DNA of 64,000 nt from Candidatus Binatia bacterium (GTDB lineage: Bacteria; Desulfobacterota; Binatia; UBA12015): positions 124,001 through 188,000 of the forward strand of contig DATCMB010000018.1 in the NCBI GenBank assembly GCA_036563615.1. Reading direction: 5' to 3'. The translations under genes and the position numbers were made by a program. Positions 43,068 through 52,748 of the stretch are shown piece after piece; within the stretch, counting starts at the first letter, position 1, and the number at the start of each line of letters is the position of its first letter. Under the pieces are notes generated by a model that worked only from the letters and a program-made list of their open reading frames with translations, ran no database searches and had not been told where the DNA came from.

Positions 43068-43865
43068 ATGTCCCCCGAAGTCACCATCGCCTGGAAAGCC
43101 GCGATCCTCGGCGTCGTCGAGGGTCTGACCGAGTTCTTGCCGGTCTCCTCCACGGGCCACCTGATCGTCGTCTCGCACCTGCTCGACTACGGCTCCCCCG
43201 AGTTCGAGATCGTGATCCAGCTCGGCGCCATGCTGGCGCTGACCTGGGTGTACCGCGAGCGCCTGGTGCGCATGGCGGTCGAGGCCTCGACGCGTCCGCT
43301 CGCGCGCCTGTTCATCCTCAAGGTGCTGCTCGCGTTCCTGCCCGCGGTCGTCGTCGGGCTGCTGGTGAAGGACTACCTCGATGCCCTGTTCCGCCCGGGG
43401 ATCGTCGCGACCACGCTGATCGTCGGCGGCTTCCTCATCCTGGCGATCGACCGGCCGCGGCGCTTCGCGGGGCTCGCGGACCTCGAGCGGATGACGTTCC
43501 GTCAGGCGCTGCTGATCGGCATCGGGCAGACGCTCGCGATGGTGCCCGGCGTGTCGCGCTCGGGCGCGACCATCGTGACCGGGCTCGTGGTCGGCCTCGA
43601 TCGCCGCGCCGCGACCGACTTCTCCTTCCTGCTCGCGCTGCCGACCATGTACGCGGCGACGCTCTACACGCTGTGGGACACGCGCGACGCGCTCGCCGGC
43701 GAGCTCGGCTTCGGCATGGCGGTCGGGCTCGTGACCGCGTACGTGAGCGCGCTCGTCGTGATCAACGCGTTCCTGCGCTACGTGCAGACGAGCTCGCTGC
43801 GTCCCTTCGGCTGGTACCGAATCGTCGTCGGAGCCGGGGTCTTCGTCTGGCTGCTGCTCGCGTGA
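43068..43865 (+). CDS. uppP: Undecaprenyl-diphosphatase UppP (BacA)
   Basis: A 265-aa membrane protein that recycles undecaprenyl pyrophosphate for peptidoglycan and other glycan synthesis. The two catalytic motifs are complete: EGLTEFLPVSSTGH at 18-31 and PGVSRSGAT near residue 160. About eight helices are present. The ATG at 43068 has a weak GAGG upstream. It is divergent from ccmE across 210 bp in which I see no other gene. Confidence 0.95.
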   Translation: MSPEVTIAWKAAILGVVEGLTEFLPVSSTGHLIVVSHLLDYGSPEFEIVIQLGAMLALTWVYRERLVRMAVEASTRPLARLFILKVLLAFLPAVVVGLLVKDYLDALFRPGIVATTLIVGGFLILAIDRPRRFAGLADLERMTFRQALLIGIGQTLAMVPGVSRSGATIVTGLVVGLDRRAATDFSFLLALPTMYAATLYTLWDTRDALAGELGFGMAVGLVTAYVSALVVINAFLRYVQTSSLRPFGWYRIVVGAGVFVWLLLA

Positions 43866-44093
43866 CCAGAGCACGCGGCCTGTGCAAGACCTTCCATTTC
43901 TCCCTGCACCACGTACACGCCACCGGCGCGTAGTCCTGCGCGCGTGACGGAGGAAACACGGCGAATTCGCGCCGTTGCTCCGTTGGCCTGCGTCTTGCCC
44001 TCCGTCGTCCCATGCGCCGCTTTGGCGCCACGACGCAGCGCGGCTCGTTTCCGACGGGCGCGTGAAGACCCCCCGAGAAGGGAGAGACGCCAA

Positions 44094-44453
44094 ATGCACG
44101 TCCCAGCGGATTCGAGCTTCATCACTCTAGACGACGGAACCGTTCCTCTCGCGATCGACCCGGTCCAGTTCCAGGTCCTGTGGCACGGCTTCGGCGAGCT
44201 CACGCCGGAGCGTCAGCTGCTGCTCGCGATCCTCGAGCGTACCGCGGCGGATCTGCGCAACTTCCGCTACGCGCGCCAGCACGCGAACCAGCGCCTCTAC
44301 ATGGACGCGTACCTCTGGGTGTCATCGACGGATCGCTCGCATCCGTTCGCGTTCGAAAACGTCTGCGAGTTCCTGAAGCTGTCCCCCGAGCGCCTGCGCG
44401 CCAACCTGCTCGGCCGCGATCTCGCGCGCGAGCCGATGGCGAAGGCCGCCTGA
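44094..44453 (+). CDS. Unrecognised 119-aa protein
   Basis: A soluble, mostly helical protein. It begins with a short strand-rich segment and then has helices around ERQLLLAILERTAADL and FRYARQHANQRLYMDAYLWV, followed by CEFLKLSPERLRANLL. The repeated aromatic and Arg pattern suggests helix packing or nucleic-acid contact, but no family is recognised. The ATG follows GGGAGAGACG. The 228 bp before it contain no gene that I can support. It converges with murF, 13 bp apart. Confidence 0.75.
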   Translation: MHVPADSSFITLDDGTVPLAIDPVQFQVLWHGFGELTPERQLLLAILERTAADLRNFRYARQHANQRLYMDAYLWVSSTDRSHPFAFENVCEFLKLSPERLRANLLGRDLAREPMAKAA

Positions 44454-44466
44454 GAGAGGAGCTCCG

Positions 44467-45855
44467 CTAGAGCGCGAGCAGACGGTCGACGACGCGATCG
44501 AGACCGATTCCGCGCGAGCCCTTCGCGAGCACGGTGAACGGCCCGCTCCCGGCCACGAGGTCTGCGACGACGTCGGCGGCGCTCGCCGCGTCGTCCACCT
44601 CGTGGACGGTCACGCCGTTGCGCCGCGCGACCTGCGCGATGCCGCGCGCGTGCGGTCCGACGGCGACGAGCGTCGCGCCCGGCGCGCGCCACGCGATCTC
44701 GGCGCCGATCTCCTCGTGCGCGGCAGCGGTCGCGTCCCCGAGCTCGAGCATGTCGCCGAGCACGAGCAGGACCCGATCCCCCGGACGCGCCAGCGCGACC
44801 GCGGTGTCGATCGCCGCGCGGCACGACGCCGGGTTCGAGTTGTAGCTGTCGTCGAGCACAAAGATCGGTAGGCGCGGGTGCTGCAGCGGCACCAGGCGGT
44901 GGGCGACCGCGACCGCCGAGTCGAGCCCGCGCTGGATCGAATCGGCGTCGAGACCGAGCTCGGTCGCGACCGCGACCGCGAACGCTCCGGCCCACGCCGC
45001 CGGCGCGCCGAGAAGCGGCATCCGCCACTCGTGGGACGAGCCCGCGTGCTCGAGCGTGAAGCGCGTGCCGTCGCGCTCGAGCCGCACGCCGGCGATGCGC
45101 CAGTCGTCGCTCGGCGCTTCGCCGACCGAGCGGATCCGCAGCGTGTCGCGACGCCGTGCCGCCTCGAGCAGCAGCGGCTCCGACGAGCCGATCGCGGCGA
45201 ACGCGCCCGGGCGCAGGTGATCGAGGATCTCGGTCTCGGCCGCGACCACGCCGGCGACGTCGCCGAGCCACTCGAGGTGCTCGGCGAAGGCCGCGGTGAT
45301 GATCGCGAGGTCGGGCGCCGCCATGCGCGCGAGGCGGTCGAGCTCGCCCGGCGCGCTGGTGCCGAGCTCGAGCACGAGGAACGCGGTGTCGGCGGGGGTC
45401 GCGAGCACCGTCAGCGGCGCGCCGATCTGGCTGTTCTCGTTGCGCGGCGTCGCGAAGGTCGCGCCGCGCGTCGCGAGCACGCTCGCGAGCGTCTCCTTGG
45501 TGGTGGTCTTGCCGTTGCTGCCGGCGACGCCGATCACCGTCGCGCGCAGCCGCTTGCGCCAGGCGTGCGCGAGCGCCTGCAGCGCGCGCAGCGTGTCGTC
45601 GACCGCGATCAGCACCGCGTCGGACGACGCGACCGACGCGTCCGGTCGCGCCGTCAGCGAGCCCCCGGCGCCGCGCGCGACGGCGTTCGCGATGAAGTCG
45701 TGTCCGTCGACGCGGCTTCCCGGCAGCGGCACGAACAGCGCGCCCGCCGGTACGTTGCGCGAGTCGATCGTCACCGACGTGAAGCGTCGCGCGGGGTCGC
45801 CCCCGACCACGCGTCCGCCGATCTCGGCGGCGATCTCCGCGGCCGTGAAATCCAT
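44467..45855 (-). CDS. murF: UDP-MurNAc-tripeptide:D-Ala-D-Ala ligase
   Basis: A 462-aa cytoplasmic Mur ligase that adds D-Ala-D-Ala in peptidoglycan synthesis. The N-domain has the DSRNVPAGALFVPL block, the ATP P-loop is GSNGKTT at 112-118, and the central domain has ELGTSAPGELDRL and LDDSYNSNPAS, both typical of MurF. The C-domain ends with FTVLAKGSRGIGLDR. ATG 45855 is 14 bp after purE. Its place outside a dcw cluster, with purine genes, is unusual. Confidence 0.95.
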   Translation of the reverse strand: MDFTAAEIAAEIGGRVVGGDPARRFTSVTIDSRNVPAGALFVPLPGSRVDGHDFIANAVARGAGGSLTARPDASVASSDAVLIAVDDTLRALQALAHAWRKRLRATVIGVAGSNGKTTTKETLASVLATRGATFATPRNENSQIGAPLTVLATPADTAFLVLELGTSAPGELDRLARMAAPDLAIITAAFAEHLEWLGDVAGVVAAETEILDHLRPGAFAAIGSSEPLLLEAARRRDTLRIRSVGEAPSDDWRIAGVRLERDGTRFTLEHAGSSHEWRMPLLGAPAAWAGAFAVAVATELGLDADSIQRGLDSAVAVAHRLVPLQHPRLPIFVLDDSYNSNPASCRAAIDTAVALARPGDRVLLVLGDMLELGDATAAAHEEIGAEIAWRAPGATLVAVGPHARGIAQVARRNGVTVHEVDDAASAADVVADLVAGSGPFTVLAKGSRGIGLDRVVDRLLAL

Positions 45856-45869
45856 GCCGACTTCTTCGC

Positions 45870-46406
45870 CTAGCGCGCGCGCGGCTTGTCGCGTGCGATG
45901 TTGCGGTTCTTCTGGCGCGACGCCTCGGCCAGGTTGGCGCGATAGGTCTCGAGCCGCATCGCGAGCTCACTGTCGGTCGTCGCGAGGATCTGCACGGCGA
46001 GGAGCCCCGCGTTCTTCGCGCCCGCGATCGCGACCGTCGCGACCGGGATGCCCGAGGGCATCTGCACGATCGACAGCAGCGAGTCGAGGCCGCGCAGGTG
46101 CTCGGTCGGAACCGGCACGCCGATCACCGGCAGCGTCGTGTGCGACGCGACCATGCCGGGAAGATGCGCCGCGCCGCCCGCGCCCGCGATGATGACCCGC
46201 AGGCCGCGCTCGCGCGCCGTGCGGCCGTACTCGGCCATGTCGAGCGGCGTCCGGTGCGCGGAGACGATGCGCACCTCGTGCGGCACCGCGAATTCTGTGC
46301 AGACGTCCGCCGCGGCCTGCAGCACCGGGAGATCGGAGTCGCTGCCCATGATGATTCCCACCACGGGCTCACGCCTGCGTGCCGCGCCGCTTGACGCCTC
46401 CGACAT
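45870..46406 (-). CDS. purE: N5-CAIR mutase (class I PurE)
   Basis: A 178-aa enzyme of purine synthesis that converts N5-carboxyaminoimidazole ribonucleotide to CAIR. The active-site loop GSDSDLPV is at 21-28 and SAHRTP at 49-54 carries the catalytic His. [13 protein letters not shown] and [22 protein letters not shown] are also standard. Class I fits the presence of purK upstream. The C-terminal extension ([18 protein letters not shown]) is basic. ATG 46406. It is 130 bp downstream of purK. Confidence 0.96.
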   Translation of the reverse strand: MSEASSGAARRREPVVGIIMGSDSDLPVLQAAADVCTEFAVPHEVRIVSAHRTPLDMAEYGRTARERGLRVIIAGAGGAAHLPGMVASHTTLPVIGVPVPTEHLRGLDSLLSIVQMPSGIPVATVAIAGAKNAGLLAVQILATTDSELAMRLETYRANLAEASRQKNRNIARDKPRAR

Positions 46407-46536
46407 TGCCCCCAGAGGTAACCGATCGAGGGCAGTGCGTCGAGAGAATGAGTGTCGATGCTCGCGCGCTGCGCCGCGCGCTCGCGCGGCGTGACGGAGG
46501 CTGATGCGACGTCGCTCGCCGACCGAGCGCTGAGCC

Positions 46537-47706
46537 TCACAAGCCGAGCGCTCGCGCGGCCTCGTTCGCCCGTCGCTCGGCTTCCTCGTGCGTCGCGCCG
46601 ACCGCGGTGACGTGGCCCATCTTGCGTCCCGGCCGGAGCTCGCGCTTGCCGTAGAGGTGCACCCAGGCGTCGCCGCTGCGCACCGCGCCGCCGCGCAGCT
46701 CCGAGGCGTCGCCGTGTCGCGTCGCGAGCAGGTTCACCATGACGGCGGCGGGAACGGTCATGTCGACGGGGCCGAGCGGCAGGCCGACGACCGCGCGCAG
46801 ATGGTTCTCGAACTGTGACGTCACGCAGGCGTCGATCGTGTAGTGCCCCGAGTTGTGCGGGCGCGGCGCGATCTCGTTCACCGAGACCCGTCCGTCGCGG
46901 CCGACGAAGAGCTCGACGCCGTGCACGCCGATGCCCTCGATCGCCTCGACGGCGCGCACCGCGACGTCGGTCGCGGCCGCGGCGATCTCGGGCGGGACGT
47001 CGGCCGGCGCGCGCACGACGCGGCACACGTAGTCTTCCTGCACGGTGTCGACGACCGGGTAGGCGCGCACCTCGCCGTGCGCGTTGCGCACGACCATCAC
47101 CGCGACCTCGCGCTCGAAGTCGACGAAGCCCTCGGCCATGAGCGGCCGGACGCCGGCGCCGAGACGCTCCCAAGCCGCCGGCAGGTCGCCCGCGTCGCGC
47201 GCGATCGCGACGCCGCGTCCGTCGTAGCCCTGCGAGCGCGTCTTGAGGACGACCGGCCAGCCGTGTCGCTCGGCGAACGCGCGGACCTCCGCCTGCGTCG
47301 TCACGTCGGCGAACGGCACGCCGCCGAGCCCGGCCGCATCCATACGCTCGCGCTGGCGCAGCTTGTCGAGGATCACGCCGAAGGTGTGGATCGACGGGCG
47401 CACCATGACGCCATGGTGCGCGAGGTATTCGAGCGCGCCCAGGTCGACGAACTCGTTCTCGAGCGTCGCGACGTCGATCTGGCGCGCGAGCTCGACCAGC
47501 GCCTCGCCGCGCCTGAGCGGCCCGACGATCTGGCGCGTCACCTGTCCGGCCGGGGCCTCGGCCTCGGGATCGATCACCACGGTGTCGATGCCGAGCCGGC
47601 GCGCCGCGTCGGCGGTCATGCGCGCGAGCTGCCCACCGCCGAGGATGCCGACGCGCAGCGGCGCGCACGGCGGGACGGGAAGCTCTGCGCGGGGTCGGGA
47701 CATCAT
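46537..47706 (-). CDS. purK: N5-CAIR synthase (PurK)
   Basis: A 389-aa ATP-grasp enzyme that makes N5-carboxyaminoimidazole ribonucleotide from AIR, bicarbonate and [14 protein letters not shown] is the N-terminal signature, [11 protein letters not shown] is the ATP-grasp loop, [12 protein letters not shown] and [26 protein letters not shown] follow. Two adjacent ATGs (47706 and 47703) are equally possible and have no strong ribosome-binding site. It forms a purK-purE-murF unit on the minus strand. The 279 bp upstream, to the histidine kinase gene, holds no feature I can support. Confidence 0.95.
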   Translation of the reverse strand: MMSRPRAELPVPPCAPLRVGILGGGQLARMTADAARRLGIDTVVIDPEAEAPAGQVTRQIVGPLRRGEALVELARQIDVATLENEFVDLGALEYLAHHGVMVRPSIHTFGVILDKLRQRERMDAAGLGGVPFADVTTQAEVRAFAERHGWPVVLKTRSQGYDGRGVAIARDAGDLPAAWERLGAGVRPLMAEGFVDFEREVAVMVVRNAHGEVRAYPVVDTVQEDYVCRVVRAPADVPPEIAAAATDVAVRAVEAIEGIGVHGVELFVGRDGRVSVNEIAPRPHNSGHYTIDACVTSQFENHLRAVVGLPLGPVDMTVPAAVMVNLLATRHGDASELRGGAVRSGDAWVHLYGKRELRPGRKMGHVTAVGATHEEAERRANEAARALGL

Positions 47707-47985
47707 CGCGAGGGTAGTGTGCGAGGGGCGGGCTGCGCCAGCCGAGGTCGCAGATGCGCTGGCGTTGCGCTCACGACCGGGCTTGCCGCAGGTCCCGCCT
47801 GCGCCGTTGCCGGACGGATCGCACGCACGCGGCGTGCCCGAGCCCGCGCGCGGCAACCCCCGCGCCGCCGCTCGCGACCGAGCCCCGCGTCCCTCGGACC
47901 CCGGTTCCGCCCGCTCGGACCCCGTTCTTGACGGTTCGCCGCCGGCCGTGCGTCCGGCGGGTGCGTTCGGCTTGACGATTGTTGT

Positions 47986-49143
47986 ATGCAACCGGGCCGG
48001 ACCAAGGGCATGCCAGCACTCCGGGATCAGCCCACCAGCCGGCTTCGCAGTCAGGCCAAGCTCGTATTCGGCGGCGCGCTCGCCACCGGCCTCCAGGTCG
48101 GGCTCGTGCAGTGCATCATGGTGCAGCGCTGGTCGCCGCTGTGGAGCGCGCTCTTCGGCTCGACCGTCTACGGCTGCGCGGCGCTGTTGCTCTGGCAGTG
48201 GGTGTTCCCGCGCGTCACCACGCAGCGCCGCTCGACGACGCTGCTGCTCCAGGTGGTGATCACCTTCGTGGTGATCACGGCCACGTCGTTCGTGATCGTC
48301 AACGGGATCATGTTCCTCAACTACGGCACCTGGATGTTCTCGGCGTACAGGGGCGGCGACCTCACGGTGGTCGTGCCGGCGACCTGGCTGCAGAAGCTGC
48401 CGCTCCTCTACTTCGCGGTGCCGATCGTGCCGGTCGTCCTGATCACGGTGATCGGCTTCAACCAGAGCTGGTGGCAGATCTTCCTGCTCGAGAAGCGTGA
48501 GAGCCAGGCGCGCGAGCTCGCGTCGCTTGCGCAGCTCGAGGCGCTGCGCGCGCGCATCAACCCGCACTTCCTGTTCAACAGCCTGAACTCGATCGCGCAG
48601 CTGATCTCGAGCGATCCCGACCGCGCCGAAGCGTGCGTCGAGCGCCTCGCCGAGATCTTTCGCTACCTGCTGCAGAGCGACAATCGCTCCTTCGTCACGC
48701 TCGCCGACGAGCTCGAGATCGCGGACGCCTACTTGGACATCGAGCGGGCGCGCTTCGGCGATCGGCTGTCGGTCGACTTCGTGGTCAGCGACGGCGCGCG
48801 GCACGGCGTCGTGCCGACGCTGATCCTGCAGCCGCTGATCGAGAACGCCGTGCGCCACGGCGTGTCGCAGAAGGTCGGCGGCGGTCGCGTGTCGATCGAG
48901 GCGAGCCTCGAGGGGGCGGATCTGCGCGTCGTCGTCCGCGACACCGGCGTCGGCATGCGCAACGGCGTGCAGGCAGCGCTCTCCGCGGGCGTCGGGCTGC
49001 GCAACGTGCACGACCGTCTGGTTCACCTCTACGGCGAGCAGTACGCGCCGCGCATCACCAGCCGTCCCGGAGAAGGCACGGAGGTCACGGTGCGCGTCCC
49101 GCAGGCCACGACGCCGCCGGGCGCGCTCGATACCGTTCACTGA
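47986..49143 (+). CDS. LytS/YehU-family sensor histidine kinase
   Basis: A 385-aa membrane kinase. Four helices lie between about 28 and 165, followed by a coiled linker and the His_kinase domain with His194 in PHFLFNSLNS, LAEIFRYLLQ, and an HATPase part with LILQPLIENAVRHG and DTGVGM. This is the YehU/NatK type, which pairs with LytTR regulators. The paired regulator gene follows after four bases. The ATG is preceded by a weak GTTGT region. The stimulus is unknown. Confidence 0.94.
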   Translation: MQPGRTKGMPALRDQPTSRLRSQAKLVFGGALATGLQVGLVQCIMVQRWSPLWSALFGSTVYGCAALLLWQWVFPRVTTQRRSTTLLLQVVITFVVITATSFVIVNGIMFLNYGTWMFSAYRGGDLTVVVPATWLQKLPLLYFAVPIVPVVLITVIGFNQSWWQIFLLEKRESQARELASLAQLEALRARINPHFLFNSLNSIAQLISSDPDRAEACVERLAEIFRYLLQSDNRSFVTLADELEIADAYLDIERARFGDRLSVDFVVSDGARHGVVPTLILQPLIENAVRHGVSQKVGGGRVSIEASLEGADLRVVVRDTGVGMRNGVQAALSAGVGLRNVHDRLVHLYGEQYAPRITSRPGEGTEVTVRVPQATTPPGALDTVH

Positions 49144-49147
49144 AGCA

Positions 49148-49897
49148 ATGATTCGTACGGTAGTGGTCGACGACGAGCCCTTGGCGCGCGAGCGCGTCAA
49201 GGGCTTCCTGAAGAAGATTCCCGACGTGCAGCTCGTCGGCGAGGCGGGCGACGGCGCCACCGCGATCGAGCTGATCGAGGCGCAGCAGCCCGATCTCGTC
49301 GTGCTCGACGTGCAGATGCCGGCGATGGACGGCTTCGGCGTGCTGCGTGCGCTGAAGGACCCGCCGCACGTGATCTTCGCGACGGCGTACGACGAGTACG
49401 CGATCAAGGCGTTCGAGGTCGAGGCGCTCGACTACCTGCTGAAGCCGTTCTCGCAGGCGCGGCTCGCCGAGGCGGTCGGCCGCGTGCGGCAGAAGCTCGC
49501 CGACGGACGCGCGCGCAGCGACGTCGAGGCGCTGGCGCGCGTCGCCGAGCCGCGCAAGGTCTACGCGACGCAGATCCCGGTCCACACGGCGCGCAAGATC
49601 CTCGTGGTGCCGGTGAGCGAGATCTTCTGGTTCGCGGTCGAGTCGCGTCTGGTCTACGCGCACGTCGACGGGCGCGCGCTGATGACCAACTTCACGCTGC
49701 GCGAGCTCGAGGAGCGGCTCGACCCGCAGGTCTTCTTCCGCGCGCACAAGTCGCGCCTGGTGAACCTGCACCAGGTGAAGGAGATCGCGCGCTGGTTCGG
49801 CGGTCGCTACCGGCTGGTGATGAAGGACTCGCAGTCGAGCCAGGTCGAGCTGTCGCGCGTGCAGGCGCGCGAGCTGCGCGCGCGCCTCGGCTGGTAA
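49148..49897 (+). CDS. LytTR-family response regulator
   Basis: A 249-aa regulator with a receiver domain (phospho-acceptor Asp54 in VVLDVQMPAMDG, Lys in LKPFSQARL near 110) and a C-terminal LytTR DNA-binding domain (about 145-249, with IFWFAVESRLVYAHVDGR and FFRAHKSRLVNLHQV). It is the partner of the kinase four bases upstream. LytTR targets are usually near or self-regulatory, but no matching direct repeat is obvious to me. ATG 49148. Confidence 0.95.
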   Translation: MIRTVVVDDEPLARERVKGFLKKIPDVQLVGEAGDGATAIELIEAQQPDLVVLDVQMPAMDGFGVLRALKDPPHVIFATAYDEYAIKAFEVEALDYLLKPFSQARLAEAVGRVRQKLADGRARSDVEALARVAEPRKVYATQIPVHTARKILVVPVSEIFWFAVESRLVYAHVDGRALMTNFTLRELEERLDPQVFFRAHKSRLVNLHQVKEIARWFGGRYRLVMKDSQSSQVELSRVQARELRARLGW

Positions 49898-49918
49898 GCG
49901 ACGCGCGCGCCCGTCGAC

Positions 49919-51163
49919 TCAGTTCGCCTCGACCGTCGCCATCACGTTGCCGCTCGCGGCGTCGACGATTTCGATCGTGACCGGGCCCGCGACCGAGAAC
50001 TTCTCCTTCGCCTCGCGCACGCCCTTGGTCATCTTGTCGAGGTAGCCGTCGCGCATCGCGTCGGGCATCTGGTCCATCGGGAACGCGGTCATCACGACCC
50101 GCCCGCGCTCGGGCGACGGCCACTCGACGCGCGTCACCTTCGGACCCGCGACCGGGTTGCTGCGGAACACCTGCTCGACGCCGGCGGCGAAGCTCTGCGG
50201 CTCGGACGTCGCGCTCGCCGGCGCGCCGTCCGAGCCCGCGGCCGGCGCGCCCGTGCCCGGCGCCGCGCCGGCGGTCGCCGCCTGCGCCTGCTGGGCCGCG
50301 AACGCCTCGGCGGCCTGGACGAACGGAATGCCCTGCTCGGCCGCGGTGATCAGCGCGCTGATTCTGCTCTTGATGGCGTCGTCGGGCGCGAGCTCGCGCG
50401 CCTTCTCGAGCTGCGCCTTCGCGCCCTCGCGGTCGCCGTTCGCCTCGTAGACGATGCCGAGGTTGAAGTACGCCTGGAAGAAGCGCGGGTTCTGCTCGAT
50501 GACGCGCTTGAACTCCATCTCCGAGCGCCCGACGTCGCCGCTCTCGAAGAGCATCGTGCCGAGGTCGGTGCGCACCTCGGGATCGTCCGGCTTCAGCGCG
50601 AGGTAGCGCTCGTAGTACTCGATCGCGGTCTTCCGGTCCTGCTGGTCGTAGGCGAGGTTGCCGAGGCCGCGCAGACCCTCGAGGTTGTTCTTGTCGATCT
50701 CGAGCAGGTGCTCGAACGAGGCGCGCGCCGCCGGCGCGTAGCTCGGGTCGAGGCGTGAGGCGCGGTACTGCACGCGGGCCACCGTCTGCCACGCGGCGAC
50801 GTCGTTCGGCTTCGACTTCGCCTCCTGCTCGAGGTTGGCGATGTACTGCTTGATGTCGTCCGGCAGCTCGATCTGCGGGTGCGGCTGGCCGCTCGGCGTG
50901 GTCGCGGCGGCCTCACCGCGTCCGGCCGGCGCCGCGGCGACCTGTCCCTCACCGGGCTTGAGCGGGCGGGGCGGCATGGGCGCGAGCCGGAAGTAGAGCC
51001 AGAAGCCGCCACCGAGCAGCAGCAACGTCGCGAGCGCGACGACGCCGGCGACCGGCAACGCCGATGTGCCGCCACCTCCACCCATCGGCTTGCCGCAGCC
51101 GGTGCAGAAGCGGCCACCAGGTTCCGCCGGGGTCCCGCACTCGGGACAGAACTTGAACGCCAT
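49919..51163 (-). CDS. Zinc-ribbon, membrane-anchored TPR protein
   Basis: A 414-aa protein. An N-terminal zinc ribbon has Cys6, Cys9, Cys20 and Cys23, followed by one membrane helix at about 37-57 and a Pro-rich spacer. Three or so TPR units follow at about 105-245 (FEHLLEIDKNNLEGLRGLGNLA, EYYERYLALKPDDPEVRTDLG and FFQAYFNLGIVYEANGD, cited separately). An Ala/Gly linker leads to a ~90-aa C-terminal domain. It is likely a scaffold at the inner membrane. ATG 51163 is only 29 bp from the divergent CDP-alcohol transferase gene. Confidence 0.85.
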   Translation of the reverse strand: MAFKFCPECGTPAEPGGRFCTGCGKPMGGGGGTSALPVAGVVALATLLLLGGGFWLYFRLAPMPPRPLKPGEGQVAAAPAGRGEAAATTPSGQPHPQIELPDDIKQYIANLEQEAKSKPNDVAAWQTVARVQYRASRLDPSYAPAARASFEHLLEIDKNNLEGLRGLGNLAYDQQDRKTAIEYYERYLALKPDDPEVRTDLGTMLFESGDVGRSEMEFKRVIEQNPRFFQAYFNLGIVYEANGDREGAKAQLEKARELAPDDAIKSRISALITAAEQGIPFVQAAEAFAAQQAQAATAGAAPGTGAPAAGSDGAPASATSEPQSFAAGVEQVFRSNPVAGPKVTRVEWPSPERGRVVMTAFPMDQMPDAMRDGYLDKMTKGVREAKEKFSVAGPVTIEIVDAASGNVMATVEAN

Positions 51164-51192
51164 CCGGCTTTCTTAGAACAGGGGGTCCGGGA

Positions 51193-51744
51193 ATGCACCT
51201 GGCGCGCGCAGAGAGCCGCTTCGGCGTGCTGCCCATGCTGCTGTCCGCGGGGCGCATCGTGCTGGGGCCGCTCTACGTGCTCGCGCTCGGGGCGAGCGCC
51301 GAGCTGCCGCTGATCGTCGCGACCCTCGCGGCGGCAAGCGACTTCGTCGACGGACGGCTCGCGCGCCGGCTCGGCAGCGCGTCGCGACGCGGCGCGGTGC
51401 TCGACGTCGTCGGCGACGGCGTGTTCGTCGTCTGCGCGCTGTCCGCGCTCGCGGCGCAGGGCGTGGTGTCGCGCCTGCTGCCTGCCGCGGTCGTGCTCGC
51501 GCTGGGCGCGCTCGCGGTCGCGGCGCTGCGCGCGACGCGCACGCCTCCGCCCACCGACGCGCCGCCGCGGCGCGGTCCGGCCGATCGCGCCGGACACTTC
51601 GCCGGGATCGCGAACTACGCGCTCGTGCTGGTCGCGAGCGGCGCGCTCGCGGCCTCGCTGCGCGCGGGGTTTCTCATGCCGGTGAGCGTCGCGGTCGCGT
51701 GCCTCAACCTGGCGCCGGTGCTCCTTCGCTTGACGCGCGGCTAG
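51193..51744 (+). CDS. CDP-alcohol phosphatidyltransferase
   Basis: A 183-aa membrane enzyme of phospholipid synthesis. The family motif D-x2-DG-x2-AR-x8-G-x3-D-x3-D is complete (DFVDGRLAR then G-AVL-D-VVG-D, about residues 53-78). Five helices or so are predicted. It transfers a phosphatidyl group from CDP-diacylglycerol to an alcohol; which alcohol (glycerol-phosphate, inositol-phosphate and so on) is open. The gene is shorter than typical PgsA. Its last four bases overlap the stop of the convergent flippase gene. Confidence 0.9.
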   Translation: MHLARAESRFGVLPMLLSAGRIVLGPLYVLALGASAELPLIVATLAAASDFVDGRLARRLGSASRRGAVLDVVGDGVFVVCALSALAAQGVVSRLLPAAVVLALGALAVAALRATRTPPPTDAPPRRGPADRAGHFAGIANYALVLVASGALAASLRAGFLMPVSVAVACLNLAPVLLRLTRG

Positions 51745-52748
51745 CGCGTTCGTTCGCTCGCGCCGGAGCCGATCGCCTCGGCCGCGGGCTCGGCCTGCTT
51801 GCTGGTCGCGGCGAGGTCCCAGATCTCGCGCCCCGCCTTGGGCAGGAACGCGATGCCGATCAGCGCGTTCATCACCAGGAACGTCAGGTGCGCGACCAGG
51901 CTGTACGTGCCGAGGCTCTCCGGCGACGCGTAGCCGTCCGGACCGCCGAGCATGTAGCCCCACAGCGCCGCGGCGTGCAGCTTGCCGACGGTCAGCGGCA
52001 GCGCCGAGCCGAGGAAGATCAGCGGCAGGTTCGCGAGCAGCGCGCCGAGCGGCACGTGGATCGCGAACAGCTGCAGCGCCGCCCAGTGCGTCAGGATCGC
52101 GAGCCCGAGCGACACGCTCTTGATCGCGAGGATGATCAGGTAGTCGACGACGCGCGCGCGTCCGAAGGTCGCGAACAGCCCCGGCGCCGGACGCCGCACG
52201 CCGAGCTTCGGCAGCGCGTTGAAGTAGAGGAACCACGCGACGAGCAGCGCGTAGGCGACGAGGTAGACGGTCCCGAGCCCGGGGATGCGGCTGCCGTACA
52301 GCGCCACACCGATCGAGGAGTAGAGGATGAGCTGGTAGATCTCGACGAACGCGAGGAACAGGAACGTGCCGAAGATCGCGAGCAGCGGGATCGACTCGCG
52401 CCGGTGCAGCCACAGCGCGAGCCCGCCCTGACCGACGTTCGAGTTCACCAACGCGAGCACGTAGGTCACCGCACGCACCGGCAGGATGTCGCGGTAGCGC
52501 ACCGGCACGTGGAAGCGGCGCACCGCGGTCGTCACGGCCAGCGAGTCAAGCAGGAAATAAACGATCGAGTACGGGACCATCAGCGCCAGGTAGAGACCCC
52601 AGCGCGCGCCGGCGAGCGTGTCGATCACGGCGCCGACGTTCCAGCGCCGGCGGAAGTACTCGAGGATGAGCAGCGTCAAGACCCACGGCAACGCCGCCTT
52701 CGCGAAGCGCGCGATCGGGTTGCCGGTGCGCTCCGGACGCTCGCTCAT
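51741..52748 (-). CDS. Flippase-like membrane protein, paralogue 2
   Basis: A 335-aa polytopic membrane protein in the LPG-synthase TM/UPF0104 style, with about eight helices and a NSNVGQGGLALWLHRR stretch near residue 92 and GSALPLTVGKLHAAALWGYMLGG near 248. The family is weaker here than for its neighbour. Its ATG overlaps the upstream paralogue stop as ATGA, so the two are translationally coupled and may work together. A lipid or glycolipid carrier role is inference. Confidence 0.75.
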   Translation of the reverse strand: MSERPERTGNPIARFAKAALPWVLTLLILEYFRRRWNVGAVIDTLAGARWGLYLALMVPYSIVYFLLDSLAVTTAVRRFHVPVRYRDILPVRAVTYVLALVNSNVGQGGLALWLHRRESIPLLAIFGTFLFLAFVEIYQLILYSSIGVALYGSRIPGLGTVYLVAYALLVAWFLYFNALPKLGVRRPAPGLFATFGRARVVDYLIILAIKSVSLGLAILTHWAALQLFAIHVPLGALLANLPLIFLGSALPLTVGKLHAAALWGYMLGGPDGYASPESLGTYSLVAHLTFLVMNALIGIAFLPKAGREIWDLAATSKQAEPAAEAIGSGASERTR

